Assembly: GCA_035270785.1 (NCBI GenBank)
Contig: DATESN010000079.1
Span: forward strand, 1-53,833
Direction of reading: 5' to 3'
Length of the DNA stretch: 53,833 nucleotides
Source: DATESN01 sp035270785
Lineage (GTDB): Bacteria > Bacillota > Clostridia > Lachnospirales > Lachnospiraceae
Each line of letters opens with the position of its first letter. The first letter of the stretch is position 1. A program made the translations under genes and the position numbers. The notes under the pieces are model-generated. The model did no database searches, was not told the origin of the DNA, and saw only the letters and a program-made list of their open reading frames with translations. Shown one piece after another: positions 1 to 9,591 of the stretch.

Positions 1-933
1 ATAGTCCAAGAAGGGATGAAAGCTAATTTAATTCGTATGTATGAGGACAAACCAATCTATTATGATAACTGGGATATTGATATTTTCTACACAGAGAAAT
101 ATTGGGATGTAGATTCCTATGAAAGCATGGAATGGACAGAACTTGGACCAGTTCGTGCAACTTTGGAAATTACTAGAAAAATAAGCAATTCCACAGTGAA
201 ACAGCATATTTATTTCTATGCTAACAGTAGAAAAATTGAATTTAATACGTATGTTGATTGGAAAGAACATCAACATTTATTAAAAGTTCACTTCCCAATA
301 GAAGTTCATACAGATGAAGCCACTTTCGATATTCAATTTGGTAACTTAACTAGAAAAACTCATCAAAATACTAGCTGGGATAGGGCACGTTTTGAAAGTT
401 GTGGGCAGAAATGGATGGATCTATCGGAAGGTCATTACGGAGTCAGTTTAATCAATGATTGCAAATATGGTCATTCGGTAAAAGATAGTAATATGGCATT
501 AACCTTGATTAAATCCGGAATAGAGCCAAATCCAACAACGGATCAAGAAGAACATTTCTTTACCTATGCAATTTATCCTCATGGGGAAAATTGGAAGTAT
601 GCAGGAACTGTAAGAGAAGCCTATCAATTAAACCAACCTGCGTTTGCAGTGGATGGTGGAGTTTTGAATACATGTTATTCTTTGGCGTCCATAGACAAAG
701 CTAATGTTATTATTGAAACAGTGAAGCAGGCAGAAGATGGAGACGGATTTATCGTGCGTATGTACGAGTCGGAAAATTCCTATACAAAGGCTATTCTTAC
801 CATTAATGCACCATTTACCAATGCGTGTGTGTGTAACTTGATTGAGAATAATCAGGAAGAATTAAAGATTCTTGGTAAGGAAATTCCATTCATTATCAAA
901 CCATACGAAGTTGTAACGGTTAGAATTAAATAA
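1..933 (+). CDS. GH38 alpha-mannosidase, C-terminal part (5' end outside window)
   Basis: The reading frame is open from the first base, so the gene begins upstream; about 310 residues remain. The visible part resembles the beta-rich C-terminal region of family GH38 alpha-mannosidases, including the stretch reading NDCKYGHSVKDSNMALTLIKS and a later FFTYAIYPHG. GH38 enzymes remove alpha-linked mannose from N-glycan-type structures. The catalytic N-terminal domain is not in view, so activity cannot be judged. No signal peptide can be assessed. The gene is followed by a clear terminator, and then by GH3 and GH20 genes on the same strand, which points to a locus for breaking down host or fungal glycans. 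Family call is from remembered family features and is fairly sure. Confidence 0.85.
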   Translation: MVQEGMKANLIRMYEDKPIYYDNWDIDIFYTEKYWDVDSYESMEWTELGPVRATLEITRKISNSTVKQHIYFYANSRKIEFNTYVDWKEHQHLLKVHFPIEVHTDEATFDIQFGNLTRKTHQNTSWDRARFESCGQKWMDLSEGHYGVSLINDCKYGHSVKDSNMALTLIKSGIEPNPTTDQEEHFFTYAIYPHGENWKYAGTVREAYQLNQPAFAVDGGVLNTCYSLASIDKANVIIETVKQAEDGDGFIVRMYESENSYTKAILTINAPFTNACVCNLIENNQEELKILGKEIPFIIKPYEVVTVRIK

Positions 934-951
934 GATAGTTCCTATTCATTT

Positions 952-992
952 GGGCAGGTAAGAATAAAATCTTGTCTGCCCAATATTTTTTT
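952..992 (+). terminator. Rho-independent terminator after GH38 gene
   Basis: An 11-bp stem (952-962 with 971-981, two G-U pairs) with an 8-nt loop is followed by seven T residues at 986-992. It separates the GH38 gene from the GH3 gene. Confidence 0.85.
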
Positions 993-999
993 AAAAAAA

Positions 1000-1020
1000 T
1001 GTTCATTATCTTAATGAACA
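1000..1020. promoter_or_regulatory. Perfect 9-bp inverted repeat, possible operator
   Basis: TGTTCATTA, 3 nt, TAATGAACA. The repeat is perfect and sits 30 bp before the GH3 start, just after the terminator T-run. The symmetry suits a dimeric regulator, but no convincing -35/-10 pair was found next to it, so operator function is inference. It could also be only a short RNA hairpin. Confidence 0.4.
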
Positions 1021-1050
1021 AGTGAGATAGGATCACAGATTGGAGTATAA

Positions 1051-3261
1051 GTGGAAAAATATAAAAATAGTGAATTATCTGCAAAAGAGAGAGCAAAAGA
1101 TTTACTTGGCAGAATGACCAAGATAGAAAAGATAGGACAACTAAATCAAAGATTGTACGGATTTCATATTTATGAAAGGCAAGAAAATCAGATCATATTA
1201 AAGGAAGAATTTAAAAATGAAGTAAAGAGATATAGTGGGCTTGGTGTACTTTATGGGTTACATCGAGCGGATCCGTGGTCAGGTAGAACAGAAGAAACAG
1301 GTCTTAAGGGAACACTTTCTAAAAGTACATACAATATGGTTCAAAAATATGTACTAGAGCATTCAAGACTAGGAATTCCTATGCTTATGAGTAGTGAATG
1401 CCCTCATGGTCATCAGGCATTGGATGGATATATCCTTCCAGTTAATTTGGGGGTGGGAGCAACTTTTAATAAAGAGCTATTAAAGAAAGCTGGAAAAGTA
1501 TGTGGCAAACAACTAAAAGAAATGGGGGTTCATCTAGCGTTAGTTTCCACGTTGGATATTTTAAGGGATCCCAGATGGGGAAGAAGTGAAGAATGTTTTA
1601 GCGAAGACCCGTATCTTGCTTCTGTTTTAGGGAAAGCGATTGTAGAAGGAGTCCAGTCAGAAAAAGTAGGAGTTGTGGCAAAACATTTTTGCGCCCAAGG
1701 AGAGGGAACAGGAGGCATCAATGCCAGTGCTGCAAGAATTGGTGAACGAGAACTAAGAGAAATCCATCTACCCGCAGCAAAAATGTGCTGTGACGCTGGG
1801 GTCCAAGGTATTATGGCTGCATATAATGAGATAGATGGGATATACTGCCATGCCAATAGAAGATTGTTAACGGGTATTTTGCGAGAAGAATATGGTTTCC
1901 AAGGGGTTGTTATGGCAGATGGAGTTGCCATTGATCAACTGGACAAGATAACTGGGGATAATGTATTATCTGGTGCACTTGCTTTGAAAGCAGGGGTTGA
2001 TATTGGACTTTGGGATTTGGGATTTTCCAAACTAGAAGAAGCCCTTCACAAGGGGTTCCTATCAGAAGAAAATATAAACGATGCTGTGTTACGGGTTCTC
2101 ATTTTGAAATTCCAACAAGGATTATTTGAACATCCTTTTATAGAAGAAAATCAAAATGAAAATAAATATACTTATGAAAACTATCCAGAATCATTAGAGT
2201 TAGCAAGGGAGTCCATTGTACTGCTTAAAAATGAAAATAATACGCTACCGCTAACGAATAGTATGGAAAAGATAGCTTTATTAGGTCCAAATGCAGATAA
2301 TATTTATAATCAAATAGGCGATTATTCACCACCACTAGCAAAGGGAGTTGGTAAGACTGTTTTGGAAGGAATGCAAAATAACGGATTCGAGATTCTTTAT
2401 GGAGATGGTGCTGATATTGTTAAATCAGTTGAAATAGCAATATCATGCGAAACAGTAGTACTAGTTCTTGGTGGTTCATCCAATCGATTTACAGGTGTGG
2501 ATTTTGATATCAATGGTGCAGCCATTGTAACGGATGGTATTGCGATGGATTGTGGGGAGGGAGTGGATTCTGGAAAGTTGGAATTGCCTGGTAACCAAAT
2601 GCACTTATTCGAAGAAGTATATAAATTGGGAAAAAAGATGATTACTATTATGATCGGTGGAAGACCCTATGCAATGGAAGAAATTGCAGAGAAAACAAAT
2701 GCATTATTATATAGCTTTTACCCTGGCCCAATGGGAGGACAAGCAATTAGCGAAATAATATTTGGTAAATTATCTCCTTCTGGAAGGCTTCCCGTTTCCA
2801 TTCCGAGAAATGTTGGTCAATTACCAGTCTACTACAATTATAAAAGTTCCTATGCAGGAATTAAGTATTACGATTTGAAAAAGGCACCTCTTTATCAGTT
2901 TGGGGAAGGATTTGGATATTCCCAATTGGAATATAAGGATATCAAGGTTGAAGTAATAAAAACCTCGGTGAAAATTTTCTTTAATATTGAAAACAAGGGT
3001 GATTTTGATGAATTCGCTGTACCGCAACTATATAGAAAGATAATGGCATCAAGCGTAGTTCCAAGAGTATGTGAATTAAAAGGCTTTGTAAAAGTATTGA
3101 TTCAAAAAGGTGAAAAAAGACAGGTTTGTTTAGAGCTTGGAAAGGAAGATTTTTCTGTTTGGGATCATGAGATGGCTTTTACATTTGAAGGTGGTCAATA
3201 TGAACTTACATTAAAGGATTCTGGAAAAGAGATTTGGAAAAGTGTAGTTGTTTTAGATTAG
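1051..3261 (+). CDS. Glycoside hydrolase family 3 (beta-glucosidase / beta-hexosaminidase-like)
   Basis: 736 residues, started at GTG 1051 behind TGGAG at a good distance. GH3 hallmarks are visible in order: GIPMLMSSECPHG near residue 110, KHFCAQGEGTGG near 213, and the nucleophile segment GVVMADG, in which Asp290 is the expected catalytic nucleophile. A second alpha/beta domain (LALLGPNAD-type start) and a C-terminal fibronectin-III-like part follow, the common three-domain GH3 layout. No signal peptide is seen, so it is probably cytoplasmic and acts on imported oligosaccharides. GH3 covers beta-glucosidase, xylosidase and N-acetylglucosaminidase activities and the substrate cannot be fixed from sequence. 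The GH38 and GH20 neighbours favour a glycan or GlcNAc-containing substrate. Confidence 0.88.
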   Translation: MEKYKNSELSAKERAKDLLGRMTKIEKIGQLNQRLYGFHIYERQENQIILKEEFKNEVKRYSGLGVLYGLHRADPWSGRTEETGLKGTLSKSTYNMVQKYVLEHSRLGIPMLMSSECPHGHQALDGYILPVNLGVGATFNKELLKKAGKVCGKQLKEMGVHLALVSTLDILRDPRWGRSEECFSEDPYLASVLGKAIVEGVQSEKVGVVAKHFCAQGEGTGGINASAARIGERELREIHLPAAKMCCDAGVQGIMAAYNEIDGIYCHANRRLLTGILREEYGFQGVVMADGVAIDQLDKITGDNVLSGALALKAGVDIGLWDLGFSKLEEALHKGFLSEENINDAVLRVLILKFQQGLFEHPFIEENQNENKYTYENYPESLELARESIVLLKNENNTLPLTNSMEKIALLGPNADNIYNQIGDYSPPLAKGVGKTVLEGMQNNGFEILYGDGADIVKSVEIAISCETVVLVLGGSSNRFTGVDFDINGAAIVTDGIAMDCGEGVDSGKLELPGNQMHLFEEVYKLGKKMITIMIGGRPYAMEEIAEKTNALLYSFYPGPMGGQAISEIIFGKLSPSGRLPVSIPRNVGQLPVYYNYKSSYAGIKYYDLKKAPLYQFGEGFGYSQLEYKDIKVEVIKTSVKIFFNIENKGDFDEFAVPQLYRKIMASSVVPRVCELKGFVKVLIQKGEKRQVCLELGKEDFSVWDHEMAFTFEGGQYELTLKDSGKEIWKSVVVLD

Positions 3262-3329
3262 TAAAAAATAAAGATAAAAATAAAAATAAGAAAATAAAAA
3301 TGAGAAAATAATACGATGGAGGTACTAAA

Positions 3330-5216
3330 ATGTATTTATTACCAAAACCACACAACATAAAAAGAAAGAATGAAAAATTTTATTTGGATTGCTGTACTAA
3401 AATTGTCATAGATATAAATTGTAAAAAAAATGTATACATTTATGCGAAAATGTTACAAGAGACCGCTTCAAAATGGGCAGGTTTAGAACTTGCAATTGTC
3501 AAAGGAGAAGCAAGAAGTGGAGATATCCATTTATCTATTTCAAAAAAGTTAAAAAATCAGGAATACAGTGTCATAATTCAAGAGGATCGGGTTTCATTAG
3601 TGGGAGGAAGTGAAGAAGCCTTATTATATTCTATACAAACGTTACGACAGATTATTAGTCAGTGTGGCTGCGTACTTTGGCAAATGGAAATTACAGATGA
3701 ACCAGATGTAGAACATCGAGGCTTTTATCATGATGCAACCAGGGGGAGGGTTCCAACTTTATCCTATCTTAAAAAACTAGTAGATAGGATGAGTTACTAC
3801 AAATTAAATGAATTGCAGCTATATGTGGAACATACCTATCTATTTCGTGACTTATCTGAAATGTGGAGAGATGAAACACCATTAACGGCAGAAGAGATTA
3901 TGGAGATTGATCGTTATTGCAAAGAAAGGCATATTGAGTTAGTGCCATCTATGGCTAGTTTTGGACATATGTATACGCTTCTTAGTACAAAGTCTCAGGA
4001 AGATCTATGCGAATTTCAAGATGCCGAAAAACAACCGTTTTCATTTTGGGATAGAATGCGGCATCATACAATTAACATTTCAAACGAAAAGTCCTTATCT
4101 TTTGTGAAAGGCATGATTAAAGAATATATGAGCCTATTTTCTTCTAATAAATTCAACATTTGTGCAGATGAAACCTTTGATCTGGGAAAAGGAAGAAGCA
4201 AAAACTTTGCAGAGAAACATGGAATTGATCGGATTTACATTGATTTTGTAAAAGAACTTTGCTCCTTTTTAGTTAAAAACGGAAAAACACCGATGTTCTG
4301 GGGAGATGTCATATCCGGATTCCCAGAGTTTCTGTCAGAACTGCCGAAAGAAACAATTTGCCTAAATTGGGGGTACAGTCCAGAACAAAGGGAGCATGAA
4401 ACGAGGGTTTTAAGCGAAATAGGTGCAACGCAATATGTATGTTCAGGAGTTGCCGGTTGGAATCAATGGATCAATCTGATTGAAGCTTCTTATCATAATA
4501 TAAAACGGATGTGTGCATTTGGAAGTAAATATGGTGCAATTGGTGTCCTTAATACCGATTGGGGTGATTTTGGACATATCAATCATCCGGAGTTTTCCGC
4601 TATTGGTATGATTTATGGAGCAGCTTTTTCATGGAACTGTGAGGAAATGGAATTCGAAGAAGTGAATCGACAAATTTCTTCCGTGGAGTTCTTAGATAAA
4701 TCAGAACAAATAGTTAGTATTATCGCAAAAATATCAGGAAAGTCAGTTTTTTCTTGGGAGCATGTTGTAAGATATCAGGAGATGCTTGCAGTGCATAGTG
4801 AAAAAGATAGAGATGTATTGTACACAGAAGCAGATAGAAAAGAGTTTTTCTTAGAAGAAGATATGAAGATGGTGCCAGAAATGAACCGTCAGTTAGATGC
4901 AATTATATTAGAATTAAAAGAATGTATGGGTCACATGGATTCCAGCAGTCGAGGTGTCATGCAATCTTATGATATCATAATAAATGGAATGCAAGTGTGG
5001 AATTTAGTAGGAGAATCCATTGCTCATAAAGTATATCATTTAGAATACGCTACCAACTGCTATGAAGAGGTTGCGGTACAATTAGAAAATTGGTTTATGT
5101 TATATAAAGAACTTTGGAGAAGCGTTAGTAAAGAAGGAGATATTGCGCAGATTTCGAATCTTGTATTTTGGTATGCAGATTTGTTAAGAGGAAGGGAAAG
5201 AATTAAATCTTTGTAA
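3330..5216 (+). CDS. Glycoside hydrolase family 20 beta-N-acetylhexosaminidase-like protein
   Basis: 628 residues; ATG 3330 follows GGAGG. Residues about 5-115 look like the non-catalytic GH20b domain; the TIM-barrel follows. The catalytic Asp-Glu pair of GH20 is seen as Asp280-Glu281 in NICADETFDLG, where many family members have GGDE. Other barrel motifs include HRGFYHDATRGRVP near 130 and MFWGDVI near 325. There is no signal peptide, so it likely acts inside the cell on GlcNAc- or GalNAc-ended oligosaccharides. It lies 68 bp behind the GH3 gene and may share its transcript. The changed residues before the catalytic pair mean specificity may differ from classic hexosaminidases. A weak 7-bp hairpin at 5277-5311 follows but lacks a U-tail. 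Confidence 0.82.
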   Translation: MYLLPKPHNIKRKNEKFYLDCCTKIVIDINCKKNVYIYAKMLQETASKWAGLELAIVKGEARSGDIHLSISKKLKNQEYSVIIQEDRVSLVGGSEEALLYSIQTLRQIISQCGCVLWQMEITDEPDVEHRGFYHDATRGRVPTLSYLKKLVDRMSYYKLNELQLYVEHTYLFRDLSEMWRDETPLTAEEIMEIDRYCKERHIELVPSMASFGHMYTLLSTKSQEDLCEFQDAEKQPFSFWDRMRHHTINISNEKSLSFVKGMIKEYMSLFSSNKFNICADETFDLGKGRSKNFAEKHGIDRIYIDFVKELCSFLVKNGKTPMFWGDVISGFPEFLSELPKETICLNWGYSPEQREHETRVLSEIGATQYVCSGVAGWNQWINLIEASYHNIKRMCAFGSKYGAIGVLNTDWGDFGHINHPEFSAIGMIYGAAFSWNCEEMEFEEVNRQISSVEFLDKSEQIVSIIAKISGKSVFSWEHVVRYQEMLAVHSEKDRDVLYTEADRKEFFLEEDMKMVPEMNRQLDAIILELKECMGHMDSSSRGVMQSYDIIINGMQVWNLVGESIAHKVYHLEYATNCYEEVAVQLENWFMLYKELWRSVSKEGDIAQISNLVFWYADLLRGRERIKSL

Positions 5217-5407
5217 TAAATAAATGAAATATAAGTAAAAGTTTTAAAGGGATATAATAAATCGAAAAATATAGGATGGGATGTTACTGAAAGTAATTTT
5301 GGTGCATCCCATTTGTATAGAAGATTGTATGAAAAAAAAGAAAAATTAATGTAAATATGTTATTATAAATGTTAGGAATAAGATTTTATAATTGTGAGGT
5401 GCTCATC

Positions 5408-5881
5408 GTGATAAATAGATATGCGTATAAAACAATCATTGGAAGATTAATAATTGCAGAAGAAAACAATCAAATTATTGAAATATCTTTTGAAGAAAAA
5501 GATAACATTGATTATGAAGATCAAAAAGAAACCCCTATTATTAGAAAAGCGATAAAGCAAATGCAGGAATATTTATATGGTACCAGAAAGGAATTCGATT
5601 TACCCTTGAATCCTAAAGGGACTTTGTTCCAAAAAGCAGTGTGGGAAGTTTTAAAATCGATTCCCTATGGAGAGACGTGGAGTTATCAACAAGTTGCAGA
5701 AGCAATTGGAAATAAAGCTGCATCCCGTGCAGTAGGTATGGCAAATCATAATAATCCTATTGCAATTGTAATTCCCTGTCATCGTGTTATTGGTAAACGA
5801 GGAAGTATGGTTGGATACGCTGGAGGGATAGATAGAAAAATAGAGTTATTAAATTTAGAAAAGCAATACCACAGAAAATAA
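5408..5881 (+). CDS. ogt: Methylated-DNA--[protein]-cysteine S-methyltransferase
   Basis: 157 residues. It repairs O6-methylguanine by transferring the methyl group to its own cysteine. The active-site motif IPCHRVIG is intact, with Cys124 as acceptor, and the downstream segment VGYAGGIDRK is typical. I chose GTG 5408 because GAGGT lies 7 bp upstream; an in-frame ATG at 5369 has no ribosome site. An extended -10 (TGTTATTAT, 5358-5366) lies just before that ATG and could be the promoter. The 3' end overlaps the convergent DUF6512 gene by 27 bp. Confidence 0.93.
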   Translation: MINRYAYKTIIGRLIIAEENNQIIEISFEEKDNIDYEDQKETPIIRKAIKQMQEYLYGTRKEFDLPLNPKGTLFQKAVWEVLKSIPYGETWSYQQVAEAIGNKAASRAVGMANHNNPIAIVIPCHRVIGKRGSMVGYAGGIDRKIELLNLEKQYHRK

Positions 5882-6364
5882 TTCCATTTCTGGCGGATAA
5901 AAAGTAAAAAACATAAAGAAAATTATCAAACAAGCAAGTAAAATTAAACTTAATAAATTAAATGAAATAGATTTATGTTTCAAAACATACCAGCTCACAC
6001 CATATGCAAGTATAACACTGATAATAAATATTAAAATATCTATGGTCAGATAATGATCTAAAAGAATGGATGTGTAGGTATAGAACATAAGCGGGATAGA
6101 AATGATGCCGACGATAACGCCAAGTACTTTTGCAGTTATATAATTACGATAGTTATGACCAATTATGAAATACTGAAAGATTGAATAGGCAATAAACGGA
6201 AAAAAAAGTAACTTTAGGTGCTCCCATGTGGATTCGTTTATGGGGCTGAATAGGGCGATAAATGCATTATCACCTGATAAGTGATAGACAAAGTGCAAAA
6301 GTGAACCAAATATAATGGTAAAGAGTAGTCCTATCATATCATATATTTTAAATTTCTTTTTCAT
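5855..6364 (-). CDS. DUF6512 family integral membrane protein
   Basis: 169 residues, with about five hydrophobic segments (near 10-30, 48-66, 77-98, 103-125 and 138-160) and a conserved-looking N-terminal loop SPINESTWEHLKL between the first two. This pattern matches the small clostridial DUF6512 family, whose function is not known. The start ATG at 6364 is preceded by GGGAG. The gene converges on the methyltransferase gene and shares 27 bp at the 3' end, so no terminator fits between them. Family call is from memory. Confidence 0.75.
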   Translation of the reverse strand: MKKKFKIYDMIGLLFTIIFGSLLHFVYHLSGDNAFIALFSPINESTWEHLKLLFFPFIAYSIFQYFIIGHNYRNYITAKVLGVIVGIISIPLMFYTYTSILLDHYLTIDILIFIISVILAYGVSWYVLKHKSISFNLLSLILLACLIIFFMFFTFYPPEMELFSVVLLF

Positions 6365-6569
6365 ATAAATCTCCCTTATATTGTAGTATATGCTTATAAG
6401 ATATAAAGTAGTACAAGTTTCATAAAAAGTGTGTTCTTCATATGTAGGATAGTTGAAGTAAATGTTAACAATTTATGAATAAATAGGTCAGGGAAAATAA
6501 GGATAAAAATAAGGCTTTTCTTGCGGTTTCACCAAAGATAGAGTAATATTAATATAAGTAATTTGATTG

Positions 6570-6583
6570 CATGTAGTTACATG
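6570..6583. promoter_or_regulatory. 14-bp palindrome upstream of GGDEF-EAL gene
   Basis: CATGTA-GT-TACATG is a perfect 6-2-6 palindrome 38 bp before the start of the GGDEF-EAL gene. A weak promoter-like pair (TTGCGG 6521-6526, TAATAT 6544-6549, 17-bp spacer) lies upstream, so the palindrome would fall in the leader. Function is not known. Confidence 0.25.
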
Positions 6584-6621
6584 AAAATATGTTATGGGGC
6601 GCTATACTAGGGGGAATTCTA

Positions 6622-9561
6622 ATGATAAATGAAAAAAGAAGAAACAAGTATTTGTTATTATTTTTATCTTTCATTATTAGTTTTACGATTTTATTGTTCT
6701 TTTTCAGTAAAGGTTCGGTTTACGCAAAGGAGGATCATAAAAAGGTTCTCTTTATTAGTTCCTACAGTGAAAGTTTTATTACAGTACCAGACCAAATAAT
6801 AGGATTGAAGTCGGTATTTGATCCTGAAAAGGTCACTCTCGAGATTGAATATATGGATACAAAGAAGATATCAACCAAGGAAAGTCTAGCTAATTTTTAT
6901 ATTAGCTTAAAATATAAGTTGAATAACACTTCAGCATATGACGCCATTATTGTTGGAGATGATGCGGCACTTCAATTTGCAATGGATTATCAAGAAGAGT
7001 TATTTTCTACAATACCCATTATCTTTTTTGGAATAAATGATTTAGAACGGGCGAAAATCGCAGATGTAAACCCATATTTGGTAGGTAGTGTTGAACAAAC
7101 ATCCCTAGTTGAAACCATTGAGATTGCTCACCGATTTAACCCTCATGCGAAAAAGGTTGTAGCAATTACGGATAATACATTAACTGGTGAAGGAGATCGG
7201 AAACAGTTTAAGGAAGCTGGTGAACAGTTTGATAATTTAGATTTTGATCTATTAAATGTATCCGATTATACCTTTCAAGAGTTTAGTACCATGCTGGAAA
7301 GTGTTGACGAAGAAACGATTTTATTATTTTTAAATATGAGTCAGGACAATACTGGATTAAATATAAATTTAGATGAGCAAATATCCATACTTAAAAGCCA
7401 CACTAATGTGCCAATATATCGAGTAAGCGTTGGTGGAGTCGGGGATGGACTTATCGGTGGAAAAATGATTAACTACGAAGAGTTAGGAGCAAATGCCGCT
7501 AACATGGTAATGGATATTTTCTCTGGAACTTCTATTGCGTCTATAAATATGATGGAAGAAACACCATACTATTATATATTTGATTATGATTTGATTAAAA
7601 AATATGACATAAATGAAAAGTTGATTCCAAAAGGATCTATCTTAATTAATAAGAATATTCATCCATTAGAGAAATATAAAAAATATTTGGTAGGAATAGG
7701 GATAATTATGGCAGTGCTGATCCTCGTTTCACTAATCCTTATTATAGATAATTTTAAAAGGCGAAAGATTCAAAAAGAACTTAGAGAAAGTAATGAAGAA
7801 TTAACATCCATCTATGAAGAGTTAACGGCATCAGAAGAAGAGCTAAAGATGCAATATGATACGATGGAGCAACATGCAAAAGAGGTGAATGCTTTATATC
7901 AAAAATATGATATTGCCATCCAAAGTACAGATAGTGCTGTTTGGGAACTGAATTTAGAAACATTGGAAATAGAAATTTCTGAAAATTTCTCAATGATTGT
8001 AAATAAGCCCATTCAGACCAATGAAAATGTACATAAAATGATAGAAAATTTTATACATCCTGAATATCGAGAGGGACTCATTTGTGAAATGAGGAGATAC
8101 ATCAATAAAGAAATAATAGAGATTAACATAGAAGTTCCCATGAACATGGTGGATGGTTTACAAAGTTGGATATTAATAAGGGGAAAAGGAATTTTGGATA
8201 TCCATAAAGAAATGAAAAAAATATCGGGAATATTTCTTGATATTACTAAAAAGAAGGAACAGGAAGAGTTTATTAATTATTCTGCATGCCATGATTTTCT
8301 TACTGGGTTACCTAATCGAATGAAGTTTATGGATATGTTATCTTCCAAACTTTCGTTAGGAGAAACGGGATCAGTCCTTTTATTAGACATTGATAATTTT
8401 AAAAGTATTAATGATACGTTAGGGCACGTGTATGGAGATGAAGTGTTAAAAAAGATTGCGGAACGATTAGACAAAATATGTAATAGAAATATGTTTGTTG
8501 CCAGATTAGGTGGGGACGAGTTTCTAATTTTACTATTAGGAATCACGGAGTTTCATGAAGTTTCCTTATATGCCAATAGGATAAAGGATGCCTTTGTGGA
8601 GGTCATTTCATTACAAGGAATTGAAAATTATATTACTTTTAGCATGGGAATTACACGATATCCTATGGATACCGATAATATTATCCAATTGATTATGAAT
8701 GCAGATACAGCAATGTATGCAGTAAAAAATAATGATAAAAACAATTATGTTTTTTATCGGGAAGATATGAAAGATCAATTGAAATTTAAAATTGAAATGG
8801 AAAGTTTATTGCGGGAAGCAATGAAAGATGATGGATTCACCTTACAATATCAGCCTCAAATAGATACTTTCACGGGAAATATTATTGGGTTTGAAGCGCT
8901 TCTTAGACTTAAAAAACATTCCATTAGCCCTGCCGTATTTATTCCAATTGCGGAGGAAACAGGTCACATCATTGAGATTGGAAGATGGGTAGCCAAGGAA
9001 GTAATTAGCCAGATTGCAAAATTAAAAGAGAAAGGTTTTCAAGAGAAGATGTTTGCCATAAACTATTCTAGTAAACAATTACGAGACATAGGGTATGTTG
9101 ATTATTTAAAGGAATTATTAGAAGAGTATAAAGTAGAATCAAAATATATCGAAATAGAAATTACGGAAAGTATCTTGTTAGAAAATAATACAAAGACACT
9201 AGAATTTTTGCATGACTTAAAGGGAGCAGGCTTTCAAATTGCTCTAGATGATTTTGGAACGGGATACTCTTCACTTAATTACCTTACATATATAACGGTT
9301 GATAAGATTAAATTGGACAAATCTATCAATGATAAGTTTCTAGATTTAGCAGACACCAAGGTAATGGATAGTTTAATTTCACTTGCTCATAGTTTAAATT
9401 TAAAGATTACAGCAGAAGGCATCGAGGAATGGGATAAATTTATGAAATTAAGATATGGCGGATGTGATTTCATACAGGGGTTTTTATTTAGCAAACCCCT
9501 GTGCATAGGAGAAATTGAAAAGATTTATAATACAAACCTAATGGAAAAGATGCGTCCCTAA
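6622..9561 (+). CDS. Membrane sensor GGDEF-EAL protein (c-di-GMP turnover)
   Basis: 979 residues. I chose ATG 6622 because AGGGGGA lies 7 bp before it; an in-frame ATG at 6589 lacks a ribosome site. Order of parts: N-terminal signal or membrane segment (about 8-27), an extracellular domain like ABC-type sugar or tryptophan-binding proteins (about 34-345, KKVLFISSYSESF), a membrane helix (about 355-377), a coiled coil (about 380-420), a PAS-like domain (about 425-540), GGDEF (motif GGDEF at 630-634) and EAL (motif 758-760). The EAL metal and catalytic motifs are all seen: EALLR, INYSS, EITE, DDFGTG, IKLDK, AEGIE, QGFLFSKP. Both c-di-GMP synthesis and breakdown are therefore possible; which one dominates cannot be told. 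Confidence 0.93.
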   Translation: MINEKRRNKYLLLFLSFIISFTILLFFFSKGSVYAKEDHKKVLFISSYSESFITVPDQIIGLKSVFDPEKVTLEIEYMDTKKISTKESLANFYISLKYKLNNTSAYDAIIVGDDAALQFAMDYQEELFSTIPIIFFGINDLERAKIADVNPYLVGSVEQTSLVETIEIAHRFNPHAKKVVAITDNTLTGEGDRKQFKEAGEQFDNLDFDLLNVSDYTFQEFSTMLESVDEETILLFLNMSQDNTGLNINLDEQISILKSHTNVPIYRVSVGGVGDGLIGGKMINYEELGANAANMVMDIFSGTSIASINMMEETPYYYIFDYDLIKKYDINEKLIPKGSILINKNIHPLEKYKKYLVGIGIIMAVLILVSLILIIDNFKRRKIQKELRESNEELTSIYEELTASEEELKMQYDTMEQHAKEVNALYQKYDIAIQSTDSAVWELNLETLEIEISENFSMIVNKPIQTNENVHKMIENFIHPEYREGLICEMRRYINKEIIEINIEVPMNMVDGLQSWILIRGKGILDIHKEMKKISGIFLDITKKKEQEEFINYSACHDFLTGLPNRMKFMDMLSSKLSLGETGSVLLLDIDNFKSINDTLGHVYGDEVLKKIAERLDKICNRNMFVARLGGDEFLILLLGITEFHEVSLYANRIKDAFVEVISLQGIENYITFSMGITRYPMDTDNIIQLIMNADTAMYAVKNNDKNNYVFYREDMKDQLKFKIEMESLLREAMKDDGFTLQYQPQIDTFTGNIIGFEALLRLKKHSISPAVFIPIAEETGHIIEIGRWVAKEVISQIAKLKEKGFQEKMFAINYSSKQLRDIGYVDYLKELLEEYKVESKYIEIEITESILLENNTKTLEFLHDLKGAGFQIALDDFGTGYSSLNYLTYITVDKIKLDKSINDKFLDLADTKVMDSLISLAHSLNLKITAEGIEEWDKFMKLRYGGCDFIQGFLFSKPLCIGEIEKIYNTNLMEKMRP

Positions 9562-9591
9562 GAATATATGGAAAAACTGCTTGGAACGAGA

